From Bombyx mori (Eukaryota > Arthropoda > Insecta > Lepidoptera > Bombycidae): a stretch of 64,000 bases of DNA. The notes under the pieces were generated by a model, which did not search any database, had not been told where the DNA came from, and worked only from the letters and a program-made list of their open reading frames with translations. The stretch spans positions 16,742,001 through 16,806,000 of the forward strand of contig NC_085107.1 in assembly GCF_030269925.1 (NCBI RefSeq), written 5' to 3'. Numbering within the stretch: the first letter of the stretch is position 1; every line of letters begins with the position of its first letter. This document shows positions 11,486 to 22,843 of this stretch, piece by piece. Made by a program: the position numbers and the translations under genes.

Positions 11486-13421
11486 ATAAATAGTGAAACT
11501 GATTGTCTGTCTAATTAGTCATATGATAGACAGCAAAATTACCACGATCTCCAATGTGTCAAAAAAGCTTCGTAGGCTAACGAATGTAGCCTTTAAGGAG
11601 ATATACGAGTAAATAGTAATATATTGAACTCCCTCAAGGTCGTAGCAATCTCGTAGCACTTCTACGACTACGACATTTTTGGGTATCGGTTGAAATGTTT
11701 TTGTAGTAGATTTATTTACGAGTGAATGTGTGACGTAAAATGTAGTGGATATTATTACTACAGTATATTATATGAGGTCTTTTTTTTTAGACAAATTACA
11801 AATACTATACCAGTATTTATTATATATCAACTCCTAGTAAAAATGTATACTAAATCTCGTAAGGGTCTATTATTTGGTATAGCTAAAATTCTAAATTGAA
11901 ACCAATGTTTGTTTATGTATAATAATTTTATTATAACATTGGTATATTATTAATTCATCGTTATAGATTCAACGTGTAAACATCTGTTGAAAATTTTATT
12001 CTAGTATTTCAGACAAATACATGTCGTTTTGAGTTTTTAAAATGCGAGTTAAAGTTTAACATTAAATTTAAATGGTTTTTAATAAATTTTCAATTATAAG
12101 TGATCTTTTGCTATCTTTAAATACATTTATTTAAAATAATACAGAATTAGCCTTCGATTATTATCCATAACGATGTTCAACATCAAAATTAATTTATTAT
12201 CGAATCGTAATTTCATTTAAGTACTGATGCAACAATCTGACTCCATAAATATTATCAAAAACCATTAATAATTCCTACTTTGCCTCTGATTAATCTTTAG
12301 AACAGATTTAAGATAGTCATGCTTAATGCAAATCTTCAGTTTTCTTCACGAATACTATAAAACTACTAAATCATTGATATAAAAAATATATAAAAAGTAT
12401 CTATTTGTATCCAAACAAAGTTACATAAAATAGGTTAAATAACTTTTTGTTGGGGAATGACAAAGATTATTAGTAGAAATATGAAACATGACATCGTGGT
12501 GTTTTAAAGCATGCGTAAAATTATGAAATCGAATATCTGATCCCTGATCCTGTATTTGAACTTTTTTTGAAAGCACATACCTACGCATGTCTTTTGTTTG
12601 TGATTTTGAAACATACTATATACGACGTTCGATTTATATAACATTTCTCTCTCAGTACATATAATACTAATAGTAATAAATAAATATTAAAATTGTTTAA
12701 AAGGCCATGAAATAAAACTAATATCAGGCACCGACCAACAGCTTTTTATTTAACAAAAAGTACATCGTTGCCAGCTTTAACAGTTAACAGATTACACCGA
12801 AAATCTAAATCAAATTTAAAGAACTTGCAAACTAATGAAAACACAAAAACTTCATGAAAGCTATTAATTCGAAAACACTGGTGTACCTCAATAAAGCCTA
12901 ACGCGCTAATGAAAGGAAACCTAAGCGCAAGCCCGTAAGAGTGATGTCGGTCACCATAAGTCCAAAGTAGGTCGTGAGCTTTCTACGAAACATCCAACAC
13001 CACAGATTGCTTTTAAACATAACTATATCCACAGACTCTAGATGTTTGAGTTGTTATTGACACTATACAGTAGACAAAAAGGTTAACTTAGCGCGTTTTT
13101 TATTCAGACTAGAAAGTAAATTGTAAAGGATAAAGTAATAAAATGAAACGTTTTATATCGTTGAGGAAATATTTTTGTACATTTTACGGGCTTGAGCGTT
13201 TTTCGGAACGCGGTACCCTAGTATGCTGTCAATGTTAGCCCGTATGGGTTGACAAAGGGAATACTTTTGGGTCCACAAAGAGAACCTTTATGCGCCTTTC
13301 TAGCGTCAAGTAGAGCATTTTATGATAAGGGTGGAAAGCTTTCGTGTCTATCTCACTGAAGGGTTAGAATATATCAATATTTAATCTTCGATCTTGAAAC
13401 GGGTCGTATTTTATTTTAGAT
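11486..13421. other. AT-rich DNA, nothing recognised
   Basis: No coding, RNA or repeat feature could be supported. Confidence 0.5.
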
Positions 13422-14207
13422 TTGTTAGATAAAAGTACATTACGATCTACATTAGTGTAGACAAAGGCGTAATTGATATAACAATGGGGTTCGGACGTTT
13501 AAAGATCAGATAAATATCATATTTCTAGTGCGTGGGTGACTTAATGAGTAAGTGTTTATCACGATGAAATGGTTATAAAATCGTATAATAAAAATAACAT
13601 TTATAGATGCGCATAGATAATGTAGTGAGTAATATATAACAGTAGACATTTTAGGACACAAATTTATTATAATATTTGAATAGTTAATATTAATAAACAA
13701 ATTCAGTGGTGGTTGTTGTAGTTTTTGTATTTTCGTTAAATATTTACCAATAATAGTACCATTATTGAATCAAAATAAAAATAAAAGTTTTTTTTATTAT
13801 TCATTATGTTATTTAAAAAAAAATCAAACAAAAACCTCAAAATGCAAATTTAATCAATTAATAAAAGCGTCTCTCTCAAGCTCGATTGAAGATTTGAGCG
13901 TTGTCCTCATTCTAATACTTGAAAATAAGTACCGAAATGTCGCCTGCCTTTCAACGCTTGTTTGCGAAGACAGCTACCGCGTAAATACCACCGAGTCCAG
14001 TTTCATCATTGGCTTAACAACGAGCCTGTGATCTTGAAACGAATTAGCTGTTTAAATTGAACGCTGCCTCTGTATCCCTAAAGGCTTAGTTTGCTACCGA
14101 GGATCATGAATGTTTTAAGCATAAAAAGCTAACGAAATAATAACTTAATTAAATTTATAAATGATATGGACATAATGAAATGTGCGTTATACCATTTTAT
14201 AGTTATA

Positions 14208-15360
14208 CTAGCTGACCCTTCAAACGTTGTGTTGCCTTAAATAAGATTTCTAAGGAAATTCTAGTGTAGAAAAAAAAAACCTCATTCAACCACATAATAC
14301 CTCATTATAACCAAAAAATAAATTATCCAAAAAATAAAAATAAAAAATAAATGTTTGGGGTGGACAATCCTTATCACTTAGGGGTATGAAAAATATATAG
14401 TAGACGATTCTCAGACCTACTGAACATACGATTGATACACAAAAAAAAAAAAACAAAAAAAAACATGGCTGGCAAGCTACGATTGATACACAAATAAAAC
14501 CAAAATAACGTGACTGAAAAATGTATAGTGAGTAAGACAGGAGACCGGCTTCGTCCTCATCCCTACTACGTGATCTTTGCTGGATGAGTGGTGACACCTG
14601 GCGGGGATAACTGATCGATTGACAGTTGATCAGTAGTCGACCGGCGAGGGCGGGAGATCAAATTGAATTAAAAAAAAGTCATAATTAAAGGAACTTGAAA
14701 TTATAAACTCTGAATAAGAATTTATCGTACTACAATTATAATATTTGATTGCCATCTTGCAACCTTATTGCGGATCTGTGCATAGAATAACAAAATAAAA
14801 ATCGGGATGCAAAAATAGGGGTTGATCGTATAAGAGTGAAAATTGAGAGTAATATGATTTTTTTTATTTTAATTCATGACAAAATAAAAAAATAGTTATT
14901 GCTAAAAAATTGAAGTTTATAATTAACAAATAAAAAATAGGGGTTGATCGTAGAGGAGTGAAAATTTCAGAGTAATATATTTTTTTTAATTCTAAGTCAT
15001 GACAAAATAAAAACAAAATTCTTGCAAAAAAATGTAAAGTTTTTAATTAGCAAATAAAAATAAGGGTTAATTGTAAAGGGGTGAAAATTTAGGGTTGTAT
15101 GTATTTTTGTATGCTGTATATGTTATAAAAAATAAAAACAAAAATTAAAAAACAATTAAAACAATAATTTTTGTCTAAAAATAAAAAAATAAAAATTTTG
15201 GGTTGGACCACCCTTAACATTTAGGGGGATGAAAAATAGATGTTGTTCGATTCTCAAACCTGACCGATATGCTCGCTAAGGTTCACAAAAATCGGTCGAG
15301 CCGTTTCGGAGGAGTTCATTCACGCATAAGTACCGTGACAAGATAATTTTATATATTAGA
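14208..15360 (-). mobile_element. Helitron (1153 bp, non-autonomous) inserted between A and T
   Basis: On the minus strand the element begins TCTAATATATAAAATTATCT and ends AAGGGTCAGCTAG, the Helitron 5'-TC...CTRR-3' structure. It sits between host A (14207) and T (15361) without target duplication. The other arm of the inverted repeat (near 18640) preserves the uninterrupted site, which confirms both ends. The 3' terminus GGGTCAGCTAG is shared with the short Helitron at 22364-22659. No Rep/helicase frame is present, so mobilisation would require an autonomous partner. Confidence 0.9.
14811..15110 (-). repeat. Three imperfect tandem units of about 122 bp inside the Helitron
   Basis: The motif 'ataggggttgatcgta...gagtgaaaatt' recurs at about 14816, 14938 and 15061. 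Each time it is followed by a similar AT-rich stretch ending 'aaataaaaa'. Spacing is 122-123 bp. Internal tandem repeats are common in non-autonomous Helitrons. Confidence 0.75.
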
Positions 15361-15403
15361 TATAATATTATACTCAGAATATCCAATTCTTATTTTAAGG
15401 TTA

Positions 15404-16218
15404 AGTATTAAAGTAGTTATATGTTTCTCAATTTCTTGTTCTTTATAAATTTCTTCTAGTATTTCAATTGGAAATAATTACTTTATAAGTGAAAATTTTT
15501 AGTGTTTATAAGCTTAATCAAATTCTAAAAAGTCAAACAATCTCGTTGTTCATCCTATCTAACCTAAACGTCACTTTAAAATAATATATTATGAAATAAT
15601 TTTTTTATTGGTGTTATGCGCTACATCCATTCGGGATCACAAAACGCCAGTTAGAGGTTAGGAACTGATACATTATTACATATTAAGAATTCTTTTTGCA
15701 TATCTTTTATAATATTTGAGTAGAAATATATGTTTTTTTACGTGTCATGTCAAATTATTATGAAAATTGAAACATTAGTTTGAGGCCTAGATTTGTTAAA
15801 GCTATAACAGACCGTTTATTTCTATTTTCTTAGTGGTCTATTAAATAACCTAGATGGCGCTAGTTTTTTGAGGTCGGAGCGACATCTCGTTTCATGTTTT
15901 TCAATCTGGCTTAGTATTATTCATGGCTACTAGATCGCGTTGTGCTACAAAATTCAAGTTTTCAGTGACTTTCGAGTTTCAACGAGTCGTAGAGATGAGG
16001 TCTAAGTTTCTAATTGTATAGAATAACAGCCGTCCCACGCACACCACGGATGGTGATACATAATGTACCCGAGCGTACTTATAATAAAGAACAACAATCA
16101 GTAAGTAATTTAAGCAAATTGTAATTGCCGGTTTCATTACTATTGTTCGATGTTAATATAATGTTAATGTAATGAATTTTGCTCATTTTTAGAGAGTCAC
16201 AAAATTGAAATTTTCGTA
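15404..16218. other. Spacer of the inverted repeat, CTCF-like motif at 15851
   Basis: Mostly featureless. TAGATGGCGCT at 15851-15861 fits the CTCF core YAGRKGGCRSY. The surrounding block (about 15780-16080) is less AT-rich and may be a dispersed repeat, but I cannot name it. Confidence 0.3.
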
Positions 16219-16350
16219 CAACTATACTGAGACCTTAGAACTTGTATCTCGAGGTGGGTGGCGTATTTACGTTGTAGGTGTCTATGGGCTCCAGTAGCCA
16301 CTTAACATCAGGTGGGCTGTGAGCTCGTCCATCCATCTAAGCAAAAATAA
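16219..16350 (+). mobile_element. Bm1 SINE 3' fragment
   Basis: Runs from actatactgagaccttagaa through the tail catctaagcaaaaa. The tRNA-like head and 5' body are missing. Confidence 0.8.
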
Positions 16351-16645
16351 TTTTGAATCTTATTTTTCATTTCGCTCATTAATAATAAACGAATAGCAGA
16401 AGGTATCACCACTTGGTCAATTTTTTTCGTGAAGCAGTAACGTGCTTCGGTTGGTAAGTCAGCTTTTGTACAAATCTGAGACTTAGAACTTTTGTGCCGA
16501 AGTGTATGGTTTTTTGTTTTTATTGCTTAGATGGGTGGAGGAGCTCACAGCCCACCTGGTGTTAAGTGGTTACTGGAGCCCATAGACATCTACAACGTAA
16601 ATGCGCCACCCACCTTGAGATATAAGTTCTAAGGTCTCAAGTATA

Positions 16646-17952
16646 CTTAGTCTGGCCATAACTGCTGTTACAATTAAAAATAAAAATATTCTATTGCAAA
16701 TAACATTTATTACTTTTACAGTGTGTTAGTTTAATACATAAATATAAAACAATTTAAAGTATATAAGGCTTATTCGAAGTGGTCTCCATTGGCTACAATA
16801 CAGTCCTTTAAACGTTGAGGCCAGTTATCAATAGAAGCACACACACTTTCCATGGGAAAAATTTTCATTGCCAATCGTACGGAATGTTTAAGGGACTCCA
16901 AATTATCATGGCGTTTAGAGCAAGCCGTACTCTCTAAAACTGACCATAAATCATAATCCAGCGGATTAAGATCGGGTCTAGACGACGGCCAGTCTTCAGC
17001 TCTGATGAAGTCCGAAAATTTCGTTTCCAACCAAGACTGCGTAGACCGAGCTTTATGACCTGGTGCCGAGTCTTGCAGGAAGAACCATTCTTGATTATTG
17101 AACATGGGGTTGTTAAGGGGCTTCACTACCTCCTCAAGAATAGTATCTTGATACACTTGTGCAGATGTTTTGATACCTTTGTCACAAAAGTATGGCTCAG
17201 TCACTCCTTCATAGCTAATACCCCACCAAACCATCACTGAAGTCGGATAGTGCCCACGTTGCACTCTGTCGACTAATTGGGAAGCTTTCTTAGAGCTTTG
17301 AGCATAAATACGGTCATTTTGTTTGTTAAAATGTTGCTCAATTGTAAAAAATTTCTCATCCATAAACAAAATTTTTCTATGACCTCCCTTTGCGTACGCT
17401 TCAGTAGCTGTTTCGATTTTACCACCGTATTCTCTTTTAAATTATCAGTTATGAAATTATCAGAACGTCTCTTATAGGCTGCAAGTCCTAAGTCATATTT
17501 TAAAATACGTGACATGGTTCTAGGTGTTATCTTCATCTCCCGAGATAAAATCTTTTGCTTTCGGGCAGGGTTTCTTCGAATTCTTTCCCTTACTGCTTTG
17601 ACCACCTTTTTCGTACGAACACTACGTGGACGGCCAGATATTTTTCTGTCACAAACAGAGGAGGTCTCATTGCACCTATTAATAGCCCGGTACACAAACA
17701 TTTTACTAATACCAAGCGTATGGAGAGTTTTAAAAATTGCATTTGACTCCATACCTACTTTATGTAATGCAATCACAGCGATTCGGTTCTCTTTATCACC
17801 CCACTCCATTTTAATATCGCAAAATATTGTACAATGTATTGGCGCCAAAATGAGAAAACTCAATGAGCAATCATATAAAAATGACAGATTCCAAATTCAA
17901 ATGTAATATTTTGTTTATTTTTAATTGTAACAGTATTTATGGCCAGACTAAG
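16646..17952 (-). mobile_element. DD37D mariner (mori/maT lineage, Bmmar1-like), 1307 bp
   Basis: Both ends read CTTAGTCTGGCCATAA inwards, and the similarity continues through ACTGTTACAATTAAAAATAAA with about two mismatches. TA target duplications are at 16644-16645 and 17953-17954. It contains one transposase with a single visible frameshift. The DD37D spacing places it in the lineage described from Bombyx as Bmmar1. Assignment to a named element rests on family knowledge rather than alignment. Confidence 0.9.
16770..17809 (-). pseudogene. DD37D mariner transposase, one frameshift
   Basis: Start ATG is at 17809 (MEWGDKENRIAVIALHK...). The N-terminal part holds the helix-turn-helix region (IFKTLHTLGISKMFVYRAI) and a GRPRS hinge. 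Around 17396-17399 an apparent one-base loss shifts the frame. The second part, entered near 17369, runs to the stop at 16770. It shows all three catalytic acidic residues: D in FMDEKFF, D in FLQDSAPGH and D in PDLNPLDYD. There are 37 residues between the second and third, giving DD37D. Total coding length is about 346 codons, normal for the family. No other lesion was seen, so the copy is young but inactive unless the frameshift is an assembly error. Confidence 0.85.
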
Positions 17953-18051
17953 TAGTTACAACGGCTGCCCCACCCTTCAAACCGAAACGCATTACCGCTT
18001 CAGGGCAGAAATAGGCGGGGTGGTGGTACTTACCCGTGCAAACTCACACGA

Positions 18052-18159
18052 GGGTGGTATGTAAATATGTTGTGACGTTTAAATGCTTCGGTAAACACTT
18101 AAAATCGGGTGGGCTATGAAATCGTCGATGCATCTAAGGCAATAAAAAATAAAAAGTCA
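18052..18159 (+). mobile_element. Diverged Bm1 SINE tail
   Basis: Contains gtaaacacttaaaatcgggt, then gggctatgaaatcgtc and catctaaggcaataaaaaa, clearly a mutated Bm1 3' end. It abuts the interrupted minus-strand copy, giving a second tail region in the opposite orientation. Confidence 0.65.
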
Positions 18160-18596
18160 ATCTTTGGACGGATCCCAGCTTAATAAATAAAGATATTAAC
18201 AAATATAAATAAACAGTTCAAAATTCGCAAAGAGAGCAGATTATCATGAATCTATAGGAGTGTCTGTGCACTGCAGCTTACAATGGTATTGAGCCGACCA
18301 TAGCGATATTACACACTAAGCCTCCTATAATTGAAATCATTGTCCGAATTGTCGAGGCTCGCATACGTATGGAATTACTTATAATACACTCAGTTATTGC
18401 TAGTGCATACCGGGATTATAAACTTATGTGCGGAATTTCGTGCTAGGATAATTGATCTGTATTTGCGATAAATGATTGGCGAGAAGCGATAAGCATTATG
18501 GTAATTACTTTAAAACAATAATCTTCATTCCTATAACATTTTTTTTGAGATCGTAGGTAAATTGTAATATATATTATAAAAAAATTCAAACTTCTC
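18160..18596. other. AT-rich DNA inside the inverted-repeat spacer
   Basis: Nothing recognised. Confidence 0.45.
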
Positions 18597-19450
18597 TAAC
18601 CTTAAAATAAGAATTGGACATTCTAAGAATAATGTTATATATAACTACAAAATAGTATAACACACATTTCATTATGTTCATACCATTCATAAATTTAATT
18701 AAGTTATTATTTCGTTAGCTTTTTATGCTTAAAACATTCGTGATCCTCGGTAGCAAACTAAGCCTTTAGGGATACAGAGGCAGCGTTCAATTTAAACAGC
18801 TAATTTGTTTCAAGATCACAGGCTCGTTGTTAAGCCAATGTTGAAACTAGACTCGGTGGTATTTACGCGGTAGCTGTCTTCGCAAACAAGCGTTGAAAGG
18901 TAGGCGATATTTCGGTACTTATTTTCAAGTATTATAATGAGGAGAACGCTGAAATCTTCGATCGAGCTTGAGAGAAACGCTTTTTATTAATTGATTAAAT
19001 TTGCATTTTGATTTTTTTGTTTGCTTTTTTTTAAATAACATTATGAATAATAAAAAAACTTTAAAAAAATTTTTGTTTGGTTTTTTTATTTTTAAATTTT
19101 GATTGAAGAATGATACTATTGGTAAATATTTAGCGAAAATACAAAAACTACAACAATCACTATTGAATTTATTTATTTATATAACATTTTCAAATATTAT
19201 AAAAAAATGGTGTCCTAAAATGTCTACTGTTATATATTACTTACTATATTATCTATGCGCATCTATAAATGCATTGTATTTTTATTATAAGATTTTATTA
19301 CTATTTCAACGTGATAAACACTTACTCATTAAGTCACCCACGCACAAGAAATATGATATTTATCTCATCTTTAGACGTCTGAACCCCATTGTTATATCAA
19401 TCACGCCTTTGTCTACATTAATGTAGATCGTAATGTCCTTTTATCTTACA
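18597..19450 (-). repeat. Right arm of the large inverted repeat (uninterrupted)
   Basis: Reverse-complement counterpart of 13422-14207/15361-15403, ending at the TTATCTTACA tip (19441-19450). It carries the intact empty site of the Helitron, agttatatataacattattc on the minus strand. An open frame at 19103-19426 reflects AT-rich sequence and has no recognisable domain. Confidence 0.85.
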
Positions 19451-19765
19451 TATGATATAAGTTACCAATTGTCCTTCAAGGTAACCTCCATGGGCCATTC
19501 ATGTTTAAAACAATTGTTATAGTTAATCAGAATAAGAGAGTAATAGATAGATAAATAGGATTTCCGTTAAATATTATAATAAAAAATATATTTTCTAGCT
19601 CCTAGTTTAAGGATGAGATTTTTAAAAACATAAAATGTTTGAATGCGTGAAAATACCAGAAAGCAGCACGTGTAGAGTAAAGGCGGATCTTACGATAAGT
19701 AGATTCAGTATTAACCAATGTTTTTGACGATATAAATTTCATTGCGCTTAACAAAAATTGGGGTT

Positions 19766-19989
19766 GTACTTAAACCCACCACCCTACCTATTTCTGCCGT
19801 GAAGCAGTAATGCGTGTCGGTCTGAAGGGTGGGGCAGCCGTTGTAACTATACTTGAGACCTTAGAACTTATATCTCAAGGGATTAGGGTGGCGCATTTAC
19901 GTTGTGGACGTCTATGGGCTACAATAACCACTTAACACCAGGTGGGCTATGAGCTCGTCCACCCATCTAAGCAATCAAAAAAAAAAAAC
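19766..19989 (+). mobile_element. Bm1 SINE, 5'-truncated
   Basis: Starts at ccaccaccctacctatttct and runs through gccgtgaagcagtaatgcg to cacccatctaagcaatc and a 12-A run. The tRNA-like head is absent. Confidence 0.88.
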
Positions 19990-20821
19990 AAATCGATTTA
20001 AAATTTTATTAAATCAATATGTTATGAAATCGCACCATTGCCTTTAGACCGTGGATCGTTCGTTTTCTTTCGCCAATTAATATTTTTACTTTCATTCTCT
20101 TTTTATAACATAAAGAAAACCAATTAGTGTGAGTGGCAAACTTTGCTTGAGTAATACATAAATATGAAAGATTTAAAATTAAACTTGTCCGGTTATAAAA
20201 GAGCAACGTAACTTTTTTCATAAGACGTGCTTAAAATCTCCCTGTTCAATCTACGTTTATTTCGTGTCAAGGACGTCACTAGTGAAGCGTGCTCTGAGCT
20301 TCTTACAGTCCTCATTTTAAGGCTACGAAAACGTGCCCACATTTGTTTGTTCATGTAATTTAATAAGTATTTTATAGTTTGTGGTTGGACTGTTTATTTA
20401 TTCAAGAGATTGCCTCTAGGATACTCGTGAGAGGACTATTGATAACTAATTATTAAGGTAACCCAGAATTAATGTTGGGATATCTATATAGGGCTCGATG
20501 GTCACGGATAATCAGGTGAACCGTTAATTCCTTTTATTCTCGTAACATAACTGGCCCAGTATTACACGCCGTGAAAGACTTCCTCTTCGCGATATTAAAT
20601 ACGTGCGGTTAAAAGTTAAAGTGAATATTAAAATGAAAACTAAACGGCCTATAAGTAACAAAAGGCATTGGCGATTTCAGAAAAACAACCCTTATCTCGA
20701 TTACATTTGTTGCTACTATCGAGCGTTTCTCTTAATTCGACATATTTTGAATTTTGCGTTAAGCAGTAGATCAAATCGAAAATAAATGCGTCTGCCTTCA
20801 AAAGAAAAAAATAATGGCGTC
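19990..20821. other. AT-rich DNA, nothing recognised
   Basis: No feature could be supported. Confidence 0.45.
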
Positions 20822-21074
20822 TTTTTTTTTTTTTTTTTATTGCTTAGATGGATGGACGAGCTCACAGCCCACCTGGTGTTAAGTGGTTGCTGGAGCCCAT
20901 AGACATCTACAACGTAAATGCGCCACTCACCTTGAGATATAAGTTCTAAGGTCTCAAGTATAGTTACAACGGCTATCCCACCCTTCGAACCGAAACGCAT
21001 TACTGCTTCACGGCGGAAATAGGCGGGGTGGTGGTACCTACCCGTGCGGACTCCCAAGAGGTCCTACCACCAGT
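20822..21074 (-). mobile_element. Bm1 SINE, 5'-truncated
   Basis: Long T-run (A-tail), then tgcttagatggatggacgag, with the body to gaggtcctaccaccag. It is close to consensus and lacks the tRNA head. Confidence 0.9.
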
Positions 21075-21099
21075 GAAAGTCTGGATGTATTTGTTCTTG

Positions 21100-21165
21100 T
21101 CTCGTACTCTGTTTTCATTGTCCGTAACTCAAGAGGAAATCCTAGCTTGGGGCCGTTGGATGTGA
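21100..21165 (+). repeat. 3' fragment of a tRNA-derived SINE-like family
   Basis: Contains gaaatcctagcttggggccg, the end motif also seen at 27710-27745 (ggaatcctaatttggggcc) and inverted at 21541-21560. Confidence 0.45.
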
Positions 21166-21540
21166 TCAAAATGATACGTATTCATAACATAAATTGAAGG
21201 CAAATGACAAAAAAAAACAATCACAATTCATCAATCTTGAATATAACGAGATTACATTCTACACGTTTGTAGATTTTTGTTTTCGTCACATGACGTATAA
21301 TAGAAAAAAATATACCGAATTTTAATAGTTCAAACACACGTTAAATGCATCTACGTTCAAAATTTTTGCGCCCTGATATAAGGATATAAACAACAATTTT
21401 AGAAACAACTAAATAAAATAATGAATAAATATATATTAACTGGACGAAAACAAGATGAATATTTTCTCTCATATATGTATTTGTATAATATGTATTATGA
21501 CATAATAAATAACTGGAAACATCTCAAGCACGATCATCCG

Positions 21541-21744
21541 GCCCCAAATTAGGATTCTGTGTTATGGGTAGCAGAGCCTGACATGCATACTTATATATGT
21601 ATACATATACAGACGATAAATAGCCAGATAAAGAGAAATCAGACCTGTTTATCACACGAATGTTTGGCCGATGTGGCAATCAAACTCACGTCCCACGGTG
21701 CAACAATCCGGGACGTCAATTACTGCACGACCAAGTCAGTCAAA
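21541..21744 (-). mobile_element. tRNA-derived SINE-like copy (non-Bm1 family)
   Basis: On the minus strand a B-box-like GAGTTTGATTGCC leads to CCACATCGGCCAAACATTCG and TGTGATAAACAGG. After an AT-rich middle it ends at ACCCATAACACAGAATCCTA. The plus-strand copy at 27540-27750 shares this order, so two independent copies define a family. No promoter activity is shown. Confidence 0.55.
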
Positions 21745-21903
21745 CATGAGATATAAGTCTCAATTTTATAAAATGACAGCTGTTCCACCTTTTAAATCAG
21801 AATGCATTACTGTTTCGCGGCAGAAATTAGCTAAGAAATTGCAGAAAATGCTACTCAGTCGTGGGGGCCCAAAATATTCCCTATTATTACGCAAATTATA
21901 ATA
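21745..21903 (-). mobile_element. Diverged Bm1 SINE fragment
   Basis: The body can be read on the minus strand from AATTATAATTTGCGTAATA-like sequence through GCCGCGAAACAGTAATGC to the ATATCTCATG part. Substitutions are frequent. It abuts the preceding SINE-like copy. Confidence 0.6.
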
Positions 21904-22363
21904 TTTGGAGGGAAACTATAAGGTCTTATTTAAATGCAGCATGAGATGCTTTATGCGAGAATAGGTAGCAAGTATTACGTAAAACGAGTAACAATGTCGT
22001 AAATACATTGTGTCTGCTTACAAAGAATCAATATCGCAACGTTAATACTTCGTGCAATAAGTTCAAGATTCAAGCTAACTTCAATATCAGAACAATTATT
22101 TCTAGTTTTCTCTAACTTTATCAAAATAAGTCTTGATCGTTACATAGTAGTGTGGATTCTAACCATTTACGATTTCCGCTCTCGGTGGAAATAAAATTGT
22201 AGTACTTTAGTTATGACGACCTTATTCAGTTGTGTGTTCGTTATGAAAAATTTATTTCGACGGGAAAAGTTTTTGACTAGTTTTAAATTTAAATACGTAT
22301 ACTATGCGTTATCTTGTGTGAACATTTACCATCAAATCATAAAAGGAAAGTAACTAGAGCTAA
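21904..22363. other. AT-rich DNA, nothing recognised
   Basis: No feature supported. Confidence 0.45.
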
Positions 22364-22659
22364 TCTATATACTTGTATATAAAAATGAATTGCTGTTCGT
22401 TAGTCTCGCTAAAACTCGAGAACGGCTGAACCGATTTGTCTAATTTTGGTCTTGAATTATTTATAGAAGTCCAGAGAAGGTTTAAAAGGTAGATCAATAT
22501 GAAAATGCTCGGAATTAAACAAAAATAACAATTTTGTTTTTCCTTTGATGTGTCCCCCGTCGGACGGATTCCTTTTGTTTGTTTTAAGTTTATTTTATAC
22601 AAAAGTTTAGGTTTTTTATTTATCGATTGAGGCACTACGAAGTCTGCCGGGTCAGCTAG
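22364..22659 (+). mobile_element. Short non-autonomous Helitron (296 bp)
   Basis: Begins TCTATATACTTGTATATAAA after host A (22363). It ends GCCGGGTCAGCTAG before host T (22660), so it has TC...CTAG termini and no target duplication. A second copy at about 50515-50808 is similar over nearly its whole length. Internal open frames on the minus strand of both copies are non-coding artefacts of shared sequence. Confidence 0.85.
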
Positions 22660-22843
22660 TCTATTAATATAACTGTGGTTTTTGTGAGCCCTTTGTTGGA
22701 ATGCTTAACTTTACTTAACTTTTTTCGGTGAAATAATCCGACGAAGTTTTTAGAGTACAAACAATTTCAAATTAGCAAATTCGCTGTATACGTAACACAA
22801 AAGTTCAAAAAGTCAACCGTTTTTTCATTAAAATCTGCAGTGC

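Larger units (their letters stand above)
13422..15403 (+). repeat. Left arm of a large inverted repeat, split by a Helitron
   Basis: Positions 13422-14207 plus 15361-15403 (about 830 bp without the insert) are the inverted counterpart of 18597-19450. Landmarks shared in reverse complement are the outer TGTTAGATAA tip, a segment with acattacgatctac, one with tgcgcatagataatgta, one with gaacgctgcctctgtatccc, and the inner ccaattcttattttaaggtta. The arms differ by scattered substitutions and small indels. No transposase was recognised in the arm. This is either the long TIR of an unrecognised foldback-type element or an inverted segmental duplication. Confidence 0.85.
16510..18053 (-). mobile_element. 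Bm1 SINE interrupted by a DD37D mariner
   Basis: The Bm1 tail and 3' body lie at 16510-16645. The body resumes at 17953 (tagttacaacggctgcccc) and runs to about 18053. Removing 16646-17952 plus one TA restores the usual Bm1 reading across ctcaagtatagttacaac, so the mariner entered a pre-existing SINE. Confidence 0.9.

Noticed and set aside
14286..14597. 103-codon minus-strand frame rich in Phe
   Set aside because: It falls inside the non-autonomous Helitron over A/T runs. No domain, and low-complexity translation.
17514..17906. 130-codon plus-strand frame
   Set aside because: Antisense shadow of the DD37D transposase.
19103..19426. 107-codon open frame
   Set aside because: It lies in the inverted-repeat arm, is AT-driven, and has no counterpart frame in the other arm.
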